From Rhinopithecus roxellana (Eukaryota; Chordata; Mammalia; Primates; Cercopithecidae), in assembly GCF_007565055.1 (NCBI RefSeq), contig NC_044555.1, positions 35,844,611-35,908,610 on the forward strand: a stretch of DNA of 64,000 nucleotides, written 5' to 3'. The position numbers were made by a program, and so were the translations under genes. Below are positions 1 through 11,159 of this stretch, one piece after another (the stretch's first letter is position 1; every line of letters starts with the position of its first letter). The notes under the pieces were generated by a model. It had not been told where the DNA came from and ran no database searches. It saw nothing but the letters and a program-made list of their open reading frames with translations.

Positions 1-640
1 TAGACATCACAAGAAATCACCACTGCAACTTATACATAAACAGCCTTCATGCTGGCTGAGGTATCGACTACTCAGAAAGTTCAATTGAACATTTGCTTTG
101 AGTTATTATCCAGAAAAATCTGTCAGCTTGCCACTGCAATCTGAACACGCTTCAGAGACTCTAGAAAAACAAGTCTATAGAGTACTCCGGACATTAACCT
201 TTGTTTTTCTTGTTTCCATAGAAATGCTTCTTATTAAAGATCTGTTTTCCTGCATAATATATACGGGCCTAGTCAATCTGCAATAGCATCTCCTGGAATG
301 GGACACAGCTGATGAAATAAATGGATCTATTCTCAGGACTAAGAGACTGATTAAGAATGATGTACATATGTATATATACATATATAAATTTGCTCTTTTC
401 TGCTTATCCTAATTTGGTTACTTTCTACTCCTTTGCCTTTTTTAATCTAATAAACTCTAACCAAAATATATTCAATGTTATAAGCCTTACTTTAACATAT
501 ACAACTTCTTAATGTTTCAAAGTGGGAGCTGAAAGAAAATCAAAATATTTTACCCCAAAATATATTTCTTTGATGTATTTTAAGACACTTGTTTAGAAAT
601 CCAGCAAAGAGAAATAACCCTACAAAGTTTTCTTTTGTGG
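1..640. other. AT-rich sequence, nothing recognised
   Basis: I see no recognisable repeat, RNA gene or exon. The short open frames here (the longest 68 codons) overlap on opposite strands, have no recognisable domain and have no splice-site context that I can defend. Confidence 0.4.
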
Positions 641-1111
641 GGGTAGATTTGCATCTGTAGAGAATCTGCATTGTTACAGCTAGATTTTCTCTGAGGCCTC
701 CTCTTATCCAGATCTAGGAAAGATATACTGAAAGTCTGACACTTTTATAGGTCTGAAAACAACATTTATCATGTATTCTTTCTGAGGTCTGCTACCTGTG
801 AAGTTTCATCTGCATCACAAGACCACTTTTGCTAGCTAAGCTTCCTCTTGTCTACCTCCCATAACCTGTTTTGCCACCATGACCTGTTTTTTCAAAATCC
901 AATCCCAATTCTTTCTGTAACATCAAGATGGTATTTAAGCTTCTGAACTCCATGGGGCAAGTGGGATGTACTCACTCTGTGTTTCTTTCCCACACGCATA
1001 TTAATAATTTTATGCCCTTTCTCTAATTAATCAGACTTTTGTAAGTTGATTTTTTCATGAACCCTCGGAGGGCAAAGGAGAACTTTTCCTTTGACTCCTG
1101 TGCATTATCAA
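640..1111 (+). mobile_element. Unassigned retroviral LTR, 3' portion
   Basis: The stretch runs from a CCT/ACC-rich segment through a motif like 'caagatggtatttaagctt' and a 'cactctgtgtttctttccc' block, to an end with 'ttaatcagacttttg' and 'gaaccctcggagggcaaa'. This is the usual layout of the R/U5 part of ERV LTRs. The exact family and the 5' edge could not be fixed. A reverse MaLR LTR adjoins its right side. Confidence 0.45.
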
Positions 1112-1498
1112 ACTGCTATACAGAAATACCTGAGACTGAGTAATTTATAAGAAAAGAAGTTTAATTGGTTCATGGTTCTGCAGGCTGTACAGAAAGCATA
1201 ACAGCTTCTGATTCTCAGGAGGCCTCAGAAAGCTTCCAATCACATGGCGAAAGGCAAAGTGGGAGTGAGCTCTCTGACACGGCCAGAGCAAGAGGTAGAG
1301 GTGCTACACACTTTTAAAAAGCAGATCTCATGAAAACTCATTTACTACTGCCAAGAAAATACCAACGGGGGTGGTGCTAAATCATTCCTGAAAAACTGTC
1401 ACCATGGTCTAGTCACCTCCCACCAGGCCCCACAACTAACATTGGAAATTACAACACAACATGAGATTTGGGCAGGGACACAGATCCAAACTATATCA
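1112..1498 (-). mobile_element. MaLR LTR (MST/MLT-like), solo
   Basis: Read on the minus strand, it begins with 'tgatatagtttggatc' and carries the MaLR signatures: 'cccaaatctcatgt', a 'gtggggcctggtgggaggtga' segment, 'agatctgcttttt', and an end matching 'ttataaattactcagtctcagg'. No second LTR or internal MaLR sequence adjoins it, so I call it a solo LTR of the ERVL-MaLR group. The subfamily is not assigned. Confidence 0.85.
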
Positions 1499-2700
1499 AC
1501 TCCTATGTTAGATTTTACTATAGTCTTGAACACTGCTACCAACAGTTATCAGAATAAACATATGATCTTTAGAGTCTGCTTGAGAATCGTTCATTGCTTA
1601 TGTATACTTACTAAAAGATCCTACGAAAAATTCAGAATTGACTGTTTTAGTTGTGAGGTCATGGAAAAAACAAAAAAAGGAAAATATCAGACTAGCTATT
1701 TTATGGCAGATCCCAGTTTATCTTTAGAAGAAAATTTCTTAGCATGAACTAAATCATTCTACATATAAGAATGTATTGTTCTAACTAGAATCCTTTTACA
1801 TAAAAATGCCTAGACACAATGGCCAATCCAATTGCAATGAGCGCTCTGAATCCCAAGACTGTGACATTTTAATACTATTTCTCATTTACATAGACCAAAC
1901 TTCCTGGATAAATGGTTGATTCAAGGTATGGAATAGAAAATATACAAGATAAATCTGGAACCCTATATGCCAGCGAGCAATGAAGCTAACAAAAACTGTG
2001 AAGATCATGTCAAAAGGACTCTAGTTCCAACTTTAATAGGTTCTTGTAGCCAAATAATATACAGTTTGAGCCTCAATACAGATAGAAATTAAAACAGATT
2101 GAGAGCATCAAATACATGTAAATCCATTATTTTATAATGGCATGGAAAACAAGTGTTCACTTTTAAAAAGTGACAAAACACTAATTATCTAAAAACTGTA
2201 AATAAGATTAAATAATCATACATGTAACCTGCCTTTCTTACATAAACTGTATCACTAGTTAATAAAATATTAGATTAAAAGTATATCTGTATAAAATTAT
2301 TCTAGATTTAAAAGCAAACAAAATAATAAAATTAAAATATTGACATTTTGAAGCCCCACCATGAATATATGCATTGAAGATCAAAAGCTGCTAACATTTA
2401 AAAAAAAAGCTGAAAACCAGTCATACGCCTCCTGATGAAAGGACGAGACACCACCAATAGCCTTGTCACATGGATTGCATCTGACTCTGATCACATTTTT
2501 TAATCCAGCTGCCATTTTGCAGAAAATGCAGAGGAACTTACTGAACTGTACTATGATTACCAAGCAGAAAGCCCAGATTGTAAAAACGTTTAGAAGTCAA
2601 ATCTAAGTTCTTAAAAAAATAAATTGTAAGAAAGAAAAGAATTAAGAGAGGAAATCTATTGGTTAGATGTGATGTAAAAGTCATATCAGTTTTTGTTTTA
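1499..2700. other. AT-rich sequence, nothing recognised
   Basis: I see no clear repeat or gene. A 101-codon open frame at 1442-1747 starts inside the MaLR LTR and has no recognisable domain, so I treat it as chance. Confidence 0.35.
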
Positions 2701-2759
2701 ATGGGGAAGCTTAAAGCTATAGTGTCTACGGTTGCACACTTGGGTAATAAAACCAAAAG

Positions 2760-3125
2760 ACATGCAGGAAAGTGATTACTAAAATGTCAGAATGATGGTT
2801 ACATTTGGAAGGAGGAAAAAAAAATGTGATTGAGATGGGACCAATGGAAAGACATCTAGCATAACTTGAAAATTTCCTTTTCCTGACCTGGGTGTTGGGT
2901 ATAATGGTATTCACTTCGTAGTAATTATCTAAGGTCATGTTATCCCTGAGGGAAATAGTGATTAGTAGGAAGCATAAGTGGGAATTCTGGGATGCTGGAC
3001 TGTATTCTGCTTCTTAATCTAAATGCCAATTACTTAAGTGTTTTCAATTTCTTACAATTCATTGGCCTGTTTACTGACATGCACTTTTCTATATGTAAAC
3101 TATATTTCATAAAGAAATTTAAAAT
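2760..3125 (+). mobile_element. Old L1 3' end (L1M/L1ME-like)
   Basis: The sequence contains the diverged terminal phrase of old L1 3' UTRs: 'gacctgggtgttgggtata', 'ggtattcactt', then 'gcacttttctatatgtaaac' and 'tatatttcataaagaaattt'. About 60 bases between the two halves look unrelated and may be a small insertion or simple divergence. The left edge is approximate. Confidence 0.55.
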
Positions 3126-3440
3126 GTCATTGGCATTCCATTAAACACTTCAGAGAGTAATGCTTCTTCCATTAGGCTCTTCTAATGAGAAATATTCTAC
3201 CATTATTAATTTCAATATACAACAATTTAAAAATTGGACCTTGATCACAGAAAAAAAAAAAAAAAAACTTACGCAAAAATAATCATAACACTGTCCATGG
3301 GGGCCAGATACACAACAGGGGTAGGATTAACCTTGGCATTTTTTATTTTTTAACAGTAATCTGTTTTTCTTAGAGATAATCCATCCTAATTTTCAGAAAA
3401 TTTTCAGCTTCACTCAGAAAGTTAATTTGGGCACTTCCGT

Positions 3441-4503
3441 TGAAATGGTTTGACTCTGTGCCCCCACCCAAATCTCATGTTGAATTGTAATTTCCAATGC
3501 TGGGGAAGGGAGCTGGTGGTAGGTGATGTGACCATGGAGGTGGATTTTTCCATTGCTGTTCTTGTGACAGTGACTGAATTCTCATGATATTTGATGGTTT
3601 AAAGTCTCTGGCACTTGCCCTTTCTTTCCCCCCCCCCTCTCCTTCTGCTATGTGAAGATGTGTTTGCTACCCCTTCATACTTCTGCCATGATTGTAGGTT
3701 TCCTGAGGCTTCCCCAGCCATGCCTCTTATAAATCCTGTGGAATTGTGAGTCAATTAAACCTCTTTTATTTATAAATTACCCAGTCTCAGACAGTTTTTC
3801 ATAGCAGTGTGAGAATGGACTAATAGAGAAAACTGGTACTGAGAGTGGGCTACTGCCCCTTTGTTTTGGCCAATTTGTCCCATTTGGAATAGGAGCATTT
3901 ACACAATGCCTGTACCTCCACTGTATCTTAGAAGTAACTAACTTGTTTTTTATTTTACAGGCTCATAGGCAGAAGGGACTTGTCTTGTCTCAGATGAGAC
4001 TTTGGACTTGGGCTTTTGAGTTAATGCTGGAATGAGTTAAGACTTTGAGTGGACTGTTGGGAAGTCATAACTGTGTTTTGAAATGTGAGAAGGACATGAG
4101 ATTTGGGGAGAATCAGGGTCACAATAATATGGTTTGGCTCTGTGTCCCTACCCAAATCTTAGGTTGAATTGTAATGACCAGTATTGGGGGAAGAACTTGT
4201 GGGGAGGTGATTGGATCATAGGGGCAAATTTCCCCCTTGTTATTATTGTGATAGTGAGTGAGTTCCTGTGAGATCTAATTATTTAAAAGTCTGTGGCACT
4301 TCCCTCTTATCTCTCTCTTTTGCTGCCATGTGAAGACCTGCTTGCTTCCTGTTTGCCCTTTCACCATGATTGTACATTTCCTGAGGCCTCTCCATCCATA
4401 CCTTCTGTACAGCCTGTGGAACTGAGTCAATTAAACCTCTTTTCCTTATAAATTACCCAGTCTCAGGTAGTTCTTTATAGTAGTGGGATAATGGAGTAAT
4501 ACA
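3441..4503 (+). mobile_element. MaLR element with both LTRs (MST/THE1-like), internally deleted
   Basis: Two LTRs in the same orientation (about 3441-3827 and 4125-4503) start with the TGATATGGTTTGG-type phrase. Each ends in 'taaattacccagtctcag' followed by 'ggactaata' or 'ggagtaata'. Only about 300 bases lie between them. They begin with the MaLR leader phrase 'aactggtactgagagtggg' and end with 'gacatgagatttggggag', so the full interior of roughly 1.5-2 kb has been reduced by deletion. Flanking 5-mers (tccgt and cctgt) are not a convincing target duplication. A run of C lies in the first LTR near 3630. Confidence 0.88.
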
Positions 4504-6240
4504 CCTGTCATGTTAAACCATCTCTATATCTTCAGTACAATCTGTACCTAATCAGGGTACTGGTTTTATGTGAAGATCAAGTTTGTTGTTTGGTTACCAC
4601 ACATAAACTTGGTTTGTGTATATGAGATGTTAGAGATGTATTTATTCAAGAGTAATCCACAACCTGTGGTTAATTTCTCACTGAGGTATGAGCACACTAA
4701 CATAAAAAGGTAAAGGGGCTTATGAAAAATTACCCAGAAAAGTCACTCACTTTTATATCTACCATTCAAACGATGATTTCTATAATGGTCAAACATTTGT
4801 CAATATCTTAGCTTAAGTGATAAACAATACTTTCACAGCTCTTAAGTTTCAGTGGAGAAGTTTAATTGTTTTTTGTCCAAGTGTTAATAGACAAATAAAT
4901 AGCTATAGATTCCCTATTAGCCAAGATGGTGTTTGGTGTTACACTCAGACTAATATTACTGCCATGTAAAATGACAAATCTCTAAACTGAAAGAACTGAC
5001 CACTTGGAAACTTGTTTTCTTGGCTTAGATTTAACTTGAATCATAACATTCATTATGCTCTACATAATCATGCTACTGTTCCATTAATGTCATATCAGAT
5101 GGTCCAATAACTCATCATTTGACAAAAAGGACAAAGAGGTCAGACACTGGTCCAACTACAAACTGTTGTTTCTGAGACAATGATGCAATCTAACGATCAT
5201 TTGAATTGAATAGAACTGGAATAAAAGCATTCTTATGGCTGACTTTATGATCTACTCAGGATGGCTGAGGGGATTTGGGATTAGAAGAGTCATATAGTCA
5301 TCTGAATTGCCACTGAAAAAATAGGATGGCTACAGAAGATAAAGAGCAGGGAAATCTGAGTGACAAAACAAATATTGTGAGCCCTGGGTAGAGAAACAAT
5401 AAATTTATTGGATGTTAAATAGAATAAAAGATAGTATTTAAATAATTCTTTAAAATTCTGTTTCAAATACATATATTTTGAATTCTAATAAGTCAAATTG
5501 ACATAAATTGGAAACACCTCTGATAAAAATTGTAAAAGCAAGAGGTACAATGGCACAACATTAGGACCTCAGCTGTGAACACTGTTCGATAAATGCAGTT
5601 AATATCAACTTCTCATAGGGCAAATAATTTGTATGCCATGCCAACTCCCAAAATGGAAAGAATGGCTCCCAGGCAAGACTTAATGATAACCAGCTGAAAG
5701 TTATTAACATATCTAAAGATAAAATATATAGATCCAGGTGTGCTTGCTGCTTGTGTGGGTGGTGGTATAGCATGGGGGTAGAAGAGGGAAAAGCAGAAAA
5801 TGTAGAATAAAAATAGAAGGGTACTGAAGCATACCTTGACATTGCCCACACGAGCACATATCAGGAGGCAAGAACTCTTAAATAATACATTAACCTTTAA
5901 TTTTTAGAATGCTTCCATATTTAAAGTTCTCGAGCCCCTAGGAATTCCCTTTAGCAAGTATCTAAGTTAATGAGTGATCGTTCTAGCTGATTTCAAGTTC
6001 TGTCTTCCATGGTCTTCTCTTTCCCTAGTATTTCATTATCCCTGGAAAATTCTTACATATTCCACAAATTCATCCTGGCTTCACTTATCACCTTTCCTAC
6101 TGACATGAGCTCTGTTCTTCTCTTTTTGACATTGTTTTGTCTTTACCAGTGCCACTTCACTCCAATGCGAACTAACATTTCTTTCTTAATGTCCTAAATA
6201 TGTTCTAACTCTAATCTGTAGAAGCTAGCAGATCTTTTCT
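4504..6240. other. Unassigned AT-rich sequence
   Basis: No repeat family, RNA or exon was recognised. Two overlapping minus-strand frames (98 and 78 codons, 5561-5857) occupy the same bases in different registers and have no domain, so they are not reported as genes. Confidence 0.35.
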
Positions 6241-6242
6241 GT

Positions 6243-6481
6243 GAAGTAGTATAGCATTCTGGTTAAATGTGTGGACAGATACTATGCCTTAGGTTCTAAT
6301 CCATTTGGCCACTTACTAGCAGTAAGACCCTAGGGAAGTTACTTATTTGATGCCTGAATTGCATTTTTTGTAAAACAAAGATAATACTAGCACTGATATC
6401 ATATACCTTCATTGACGATTAAATGGAAACTTCCAAGTGAGCATTAGGAGCAGTGCTTGGCACATAGTAAATGCTAGCAAA
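6243..6481 (+). repeat. MIR (ancient tRNA-derived SINE)
   Basis: The element follows the MIR consensus through most of its length. It has the 'tagtatagcattctggttaa' head, the core 'ccacttactagcagtaagaccctaggg', 'gaagttacttatttgatgcc', 'gtaaaacaaagataatacta', 'ttaaatggaaa' and the tail 'gtgcttggcacatagtaaatgct'. MIRs are mammal-wide and old, so heavy divergence is expected. Confidence 0.9.
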
Positions 6482-7070
6482 GTATTATCCACATGGAAGC
6501 TTGGGAACAAACTATTGACAACTGCAATGAAGAGAAACATAACAAATTTTACCTAGTGTTCATTGACTAGTGCCTATAAAGGGAACTTCCTAACTGGCTA
6601 TTTCAGTCTGCCCTCTTCTATAGGATTCTGTGTGAAAAGTATACTTTATAGCTCACTTACTAGAATTGCCTTGCCCGTGTCCTCTCTCCGGGGTCCCCAC
6701 CATCAATCCCCCTCTCTGCCTGCAATAAATCAGAAAAGAAAGTTCTTTCTCTTCAGCAATTAAAAATTGATCACTTTGTAAAGCTGCAACTTGGGACCAC
6801 ACTGGAGAAGACTTTTACATGACTATACTCAGTTAACAAGCTCCTTAAATTCCTCATTCTAGGAAAGGATTTTGTCTTCTTATCAATATAAATGGAAAGC
6901 CAGTAAAATGTTTTTCCCAAAACAGAAAATAAATTTTCCTTAGTCCTACACCACAACCCCCATCAAGATAGGTAGTGTTAATTACACATTTGAAATAGGC
7001 TTCCCTTCTAGAATAGCTGGAGATGCCTTTGAAATACTACGCTTTTAAATATACATCACCTTAAGAAAGG
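6482..7070. other. Unassigned sequence
   Basis: I see nothing recognisable. Frames of 66 and 61 codons on opposite strands (6563-6763 and 6771-6956) have no domain and no convincing context. Confidence 0.35.
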
Positions 7071-7074
7071 TTTA

Positions 7075-7178
7075 ACCTCTTATATCACATGGGTAACATT
7101 CTGGCATCAATTTGGGCAAGATACTTAAGCTTTCTATTCCATCATCTATACAATGAGGTTATTACTGCCATCTACCTA
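7075..7178 (+). repeat. MIR, left half, split by the retrovirus at 7179-15046
   Basis: The phrases 'tgggcaagatacttaagct' and 'ttctattccatcatctatacaatgagg' match the MIR core and stop at 'ccatctaccta', directly against the 5' LTR. The missing MIR tail reappears on the far side of the provirus at 15047. This puts the retroviral insertion inside one MIR. Confidence 0.75.
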
Positions 7179-7641
7179 TAAGGGAGGAGACCACCCCTCA
7201 TATTGTCTTATGCCCAATTTCTGCCTCCAAAGAAAGAAAAAGTAAAAACTAAAAGGCAGAAATGAAAACCACAAGCAGACAGTCTGGAGCCACACCCTGG
7301 GCCTGGTAGTTAAAGATTGATCCCTGACCTAATCAGGTTATGTTATCTATAGATTACAGAATTGTATAGAAAAGCACTGTGAAAATCCCTATCCTGTTTT
7401 GTTCTGATCTAATTACCAGTGCATGCATCCTCCAGTCACGTACCCCCTGCTTACTCAATCAATCATGACCCTCTCACTGTTCACCCCCTTGGAGTTGTGA
7501 GACCTTAAAAGGGATAGGAATTGCTCACTCAGGGAGCTCGACTCTTGAGACAGGAGTCTTGCCATTGTCCCTGGTTGAATAAACCCCTTCCTTCTTTAAC
7601 TCTGTGTCTGAGGGGTTTTGTCTGCGGCTCGTCCTGCTACA
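7179..7641 (+). mobile_element. 5' LTR of plus-strand class I endogenous retrovirus
   Basis: This 463-bp LTR begins 'taagggaggagacc' and ends 'ctcgtcctgctaca'. It pairs with a 460-bp LTR at 14587-15046, with roughly 40 differences by eye (about 92% identity). A TATA-like 'ccttaaaaggg' lies near 7503 and an AATAAA polyadenylation signal near 7577, in the usual U3-R-U5 order. The terminal TG expected at a retroviral LTR start reads TA in both copies. I did not assign a Repbase family. Confidence 0.93.
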
Positions 7642-7646
7642 TTTCT

Positions 7647-7664
7647 TGGTTACCTGACCGGGAA
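7647..7664 (+). promoter_or_regulatory. Primer-binding site, tRNA-Glu-like
   Basis: Five bases after the 5' LTR the sequence reads 'tggttacctgaccgggaa'. It differs at one position from the complement of the tRNA-Glu 3' end as I recall it. Priming by tRNA-Glu is known from the HERV-E group, so this supports a class I gammaretrovirus-like element related to that group. The family inference is tentative. Confidence 0.75.
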
Positions 7665-7910
7665 GCTAGGTGAAGGTTGGATGGTTGAGGAAGCTCCTTA
7701 GGTGGCTTAAGCCTGCCCTATGGAACATCCCTGTGGGAGACTCCGACCAGCCCAAGAAACACGGATCCTGAGAGCGCTCCCAGGTAGGCATTTGCCCCGG
7801 TGGGACACCTCACCAGAGCAGTGTGTGGCAGGCACCCGTGGAGGATCAATACAGTGACTGAACACCAGGAAGGAATGGACACTTGGAGTCTGGACATATA
7901 AAACTTGGTA

Positions 7911-8332
7911 AGACTAGTCTGAAACTTGCCCATTCTGCTTCAGTGGAAGCGTGGCCTGATCACCCATGGCATGCCTTTATCGGCACTTTGGTTTTGGTTT
8001 TGGTTTTGACTTGGTTTGAATTGCTTGACAGGACTGGTCTTGGGAACTTGCCCACTCCATTTGAGTGGAAGCATGGCCTGATCACCCACTGCATCCCTTT
8101 ATCGGCACTTTGGTTTTGGTTTTGACTTGGTTTGAGTTGCTTAACAGGATTGGTGTTGGGAACGTGCCTACTCCATTTGAGTGGAAGCTGGCCTGATCAC
8201 CCACAGTATGCCTGTAACAGCACTTCAGTTTTTGTTTTTGACTTGACTTGGATTGCTTGAAACTTTGGTTTTGGTTTTGACCTGGCTTGGATTTCTGGAT
8301 ACTCTGATTTTGGTTTTGATTTTGGTTTGGTG
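7911..8332 (+). repeat. Tandem repeat in the retroviral leader, three units of about 116 bp
   Basis: Units start at about 7911, 8030 and 8146. Each runs from an 'agactggtcttgggaacttg' phrase through 'gtggaagcatggcctgatca' and 'atcggcactttgg' to a TTTTGG-rich tail and 'gacttggtttgaattgctt'. Unit length is about 116-119 bp. After the third unit the TTTTGG/TTTTGA pattern continues in decayed form to about 8332. Open frames on both strands through here are by-products of the repeat. Confidence 0.85.
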
Positions 8333-8462
8333 CAAACTGCAAAAGTGTGTGCATGCCCTTTTTAACTGTCCTTTGTTTTGTGGTGTGCGTGTGATGTGAG
8401 CGTGGTGTTTTGTCTCAAAGAAGCATAGGTCAGGCACAAATAAGCCCACCCTACTAGGAACT

Positions 8463-8900
8463 ATGCTGAAAAATTTCAAAAAAGAATTTAAAAGAGACTG
8501 TGGAGTACTATGACACTAGGAAAACTTAAAACTTTGTGTAAGATAGACTCTCCAGCATTAGAGGTAGGTTGGCCATTAAAAGGAAGCCTGGACAGGTCCC
8601 TTGTTTCAAAGGTATGACACAAGGTAACCTGTAAGCCAGGGAACCCAGACCAGTTCCCATACATAAACACTTGGTTATAGTTAGTTTTAGGCACCCTCAC
8701 CCCCAAGACACAGTGGTTAAGAGAACAGCAGCATAAGCGGCTGGCAGGGGCAAGGAAAGACTAGCAGAGAGAGAGAAGAAGAGACAGAGGCAAAAGGAAA
8801 GTCAAAGAGAGAGACAAAGCCAAAGAGAGAAAGAAAGAGAGAAAGAGATATACAAGTAGTTAAGAAAAAAAAGTGTACTCTATTCCTTTAAAAGTCAAGG
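8463..8900 (+). pseudogene. gag remnant (matrix region) of plus-strand retrovirus
   Basis: From the ATG at 8463 the translation starts M-L-K-N-F-K-K and continues as a matrix-like N-terminus: a 'GWP' block, a 'VSKV' stretch, then 'PDQFPY' and a tryptophan-leucine pair, followed by a strongly basic and glutamate-rich tail from about 8750. Several in-frame stops break it (the first near residue 12). It lies directly after the leader repeat, where gag belongs. Capsid and nucleocapsid are not recognisable downstream. Confidence 0.65.
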
Positions 8901-9112
8901 TAAATTTAAAACCTATAATTGATAATTGAAGGTATTCCCCGTAACCCTATAACACTTCAATACCACTTTGTTGTCAGTGTAAACAAGGGTGTATCCCAAA
9001 AGCACTGAGGGCTTCCTATCAAAAGTCCTTAACCCAGTAACCTGTGGAAGGCCCAAATGCATTCAATCTGTAGCGGCAACTGCTTTCCTAACAACAACAA
9101 AAAAGTAAAAAA

Positions 9113-9155
<43 letters not shown>

Positions 9156-10000
9156 AAGGAAAAAAGGGGGGAGATTTATATAAAAAGAGTATCATATGGT
9201 AAATTCTTGTCCTGAAATAAATTAACTGGTTGCTTAAAGAAAGAAATATTTGTAATAAGTCAGAAAGTTGAGGCATGTCAAAGAATTGTCTGTGAAAGTC
9301 ATGAAAGAGACAAATGTTATATAAAATAATTTATGCAAAAAATGTATACTTCAAAAGTAACTAGTTCTCCTGAATGTAAAACTATTGAAAAAAATAAACA
9401 GTTTATGTGGAAGGTATATAAGAAAAGCAAAATATACCTTTGGTAAAAGGATTATAAGGAGGCATAAGAATGTACATTTTAACCTACATTAAAAAGTTAA
9501 AAAAGTTATTGTTTTGAAGGTTTAAGCAAGTTTTAAAGCGTTAATTGTAAAGAAAATTCTGTGTGTAAACATATTGACTAAAGTTAAAGAAGTATCATCC
9601 GGTTTTTCTGTGAACTGGACATTAACGTAAAAGCATAACAGGTTTTTCGTAAAGCACCAACCTGCTCTTTAGCAAAAAGTATAAAGGGTTAAAAAGAGTC
9701 TATAAAATCTTATCTCATGGTCAAACATTAAAATTTAGATAAATATGTCTACAAGGTTTTATTAAAATTAAGTTTGTCATTAATGACACATTAATATAAA
9801 GATAAAATTTAGTTTATCTCGTATAAAAATCATACGAGAAGCATTGTTAAATGTAAAATGGTATTTGGCTTTCTTTGGTTTAAAAACTAATAAAAACAGG
9901 TGCTAAAGGAAATTTCTCAGTAAAAAGGCACTAAGGACTATAAAGTCCACTGTCAAGGTCCCCACATTTAAAACAAAAGGTCAATTTCTTAAAAATTACA
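8900..10000 (+). other. Non-coding AT-rich interior of the plus-strand retrovirus
   Basis: This 1.1-kb stretch holds a clean (AAAT)n array at about 9107-9155 and many short AT-rich phrases, with no detectable gag, protease or reverse transcriptase. In an intact gammaretrovirus-like genome several kilobases of gag and pol would lie here. Most of them have therefore been deleted or replaced. Confidence 0.5.
9105..9156 (+). repeat. (AAAT)n microsatellite
   Basis: About 12 perfect tetranucleotide units lie inside the retroviral interior. The array is not flanked by an Alu or L1 body, so it is not a retrotransposon tail that I can identify. Confidence 0.95.
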
Positions 10001-10039
10001 TACTTGGTTTATCTTCTACTTTCCTTTCCCTCAAAAACT

Positions 10040-10245
10040 GAAAGTCTTTTAGCACACGTACCACTCCTAGAATTTCCGGTAAACCAGCACCAGCTTGAAG
10101 ATCACATTCTCATCAAAGGGTGGAAAGAAGAAAAACTCGAGCCAGCCTGGGAAGGACCCTGCCTTGTGCTGCTAACCACCAAGAGTGCTGTTCGTACAGG
10201 AAAAAAAAAAAAAAAAAAAGGATGGACTCATCACACCTGAGTCAA
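10040..10245 (+). pseudogene. Integrase C-terminal fragment (first pol piece)
   Basis: The frame at 10004-10240 contains the pattern LIKGWK-EEKLEPAWEGP followed by LLTTKSAVRTG and, after a run of lysines, GWTHHT. This is the SH3-like integrase C-terminal tail of gammaretrovirus-like pol genes. A 20-base A run at 10201-10220 falls inside it and encodes the lysine run, so the frame there is not ancestral. No integrase catalytic core is found upstream. Confidence 0.75.
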
Positions 10246-10309
10246 GAACGTGCCACTCCCTCCAGTGTCGTAGGCCATAGTGCCAGGGGAAAACCCTACC
10301 AAACTAAAG

Positions 10310-10802
10310 CGAAGAAAATTTAACTCTTTTCATCTATTCTATTACTCTTTCTTCTTTTCTTGTTCTATTGCTGACAATCTAGCTATTGACATAACCAAGT
10401 CAGTTTCGCCTCAAACTATTGCATTTATTGCTTGCCTTGTTATACCCTCTGGGGACTTGCCAAGTCAAAGACAGCTTTTTACTTCAGAAAAGTACTTCTG
10501 TCCCTCCTGACTCTCCTCAGACTGGGCATTAGTAAACTAGGACCTTTTAATCCAGGGAGATTTCGATAAAGACCCCAGTGCCAAACAGGAGTCTTTCCCC
10601 CGATGTAGAGCTTTCATGCCATAGTTGGTCCAACGTTCTGTGGACCACTAAAGAGCAAGGATAGACTGCCCCAACCGGTTTTTGTAATTTCCTAAAACCA
10701 TACATTCATTTTACTAGAGGATCATAGAAGTTAAAGACTTAAAACAAACTTCAGCAATTAAGACAGGATACCAAGATGCAAATGCTTGGTTAAAACGGAT
10801 CA
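10310..10802 (+). pseudogene. env-like remnant A, N-terminal part
   Basis: Directly after the integrase tail the frame enters a hydrophobic leader-like segment (about 10325-10380) and then a short extracellular-looking stretch with scattered cysteines. This is where env begins in this class of virus. It is broken by stops and then by the Alu at 10803. The assignment rests mainly on position and on the downstream part (11160-11860). Confidence 0.5.
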
Positions 10803-11092
10803 GGCCGGGCGCGGTGGCTCAAGCCTGTAATCCCAGCACTTTGGGAGGCCGAGACGGGCGGATCACTAGGTCAGGAGATCGAGACCATCCTGGCTAACAC
10901 GGTGAAATCCCGTCTCTACTAAAAAATACAAAAAAAACCTAGCCTGGCGAAGTGGCAGGAGCCTGTAGTCCCAGCTACTTGGGAGGCTGAGGCAGGAGAA
11001 TGGCGTAAACCTGGGAGGCAGAGCTTGCAGTGAGCTGAGATCCGGCCACTGCACTCTAGCCTGGGTGACAGAGCTAGACTCCGTCTCAAAAA

Positions 11093-11139
<47 letters not shown>

Positions 11140-11147
11140 AATAAAAT
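10803..11147 (+). mobile_element. AluY, Old World monkey-type, full length
   Basis: A complete dimeric Alu runs from GGCCGGGCGCGG to an AAAT-rich tail. The right arm carries GATCCGGCCACTGCA and 'ggcgtaaacc', variants I associate with cercopithecid AluY lineages. It is flanked by target duplications 'aaaacggatca' (about 10792-10802) and 'aaaatggatca' (11148-11158), with one mismatch. It interrupts the first env-like segment of the retrovirus. The 100-codon minus-strand frame here is the usual Alu antisense frame. Confidence 0.96.
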
Positions 11148-11159
11148 AAAATGGATCAA

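Noticed and set aside
5561..5857. 98-codon minus-strand frame with leucine/serine-rich hydrophobic sequence
   Set aside because: It overlaps a second frame on the same strand and contains no motif. Such lengths are expected by chance in AT-rich DNA of this size.
7911..8260. Possible CRISPR-like regular repeat array
   Set aside because: The three units are adjacent tandem copies with no spacers, and the surrounding retroviral context explains them.
8082..8479. Minus-strand frames rich in NQNQ and KTKT repeats
   Set aside because: They are the reverse reading of the TTTTGG-rich leader tandem repeat of the retrovirus, not low-complexity proteins.
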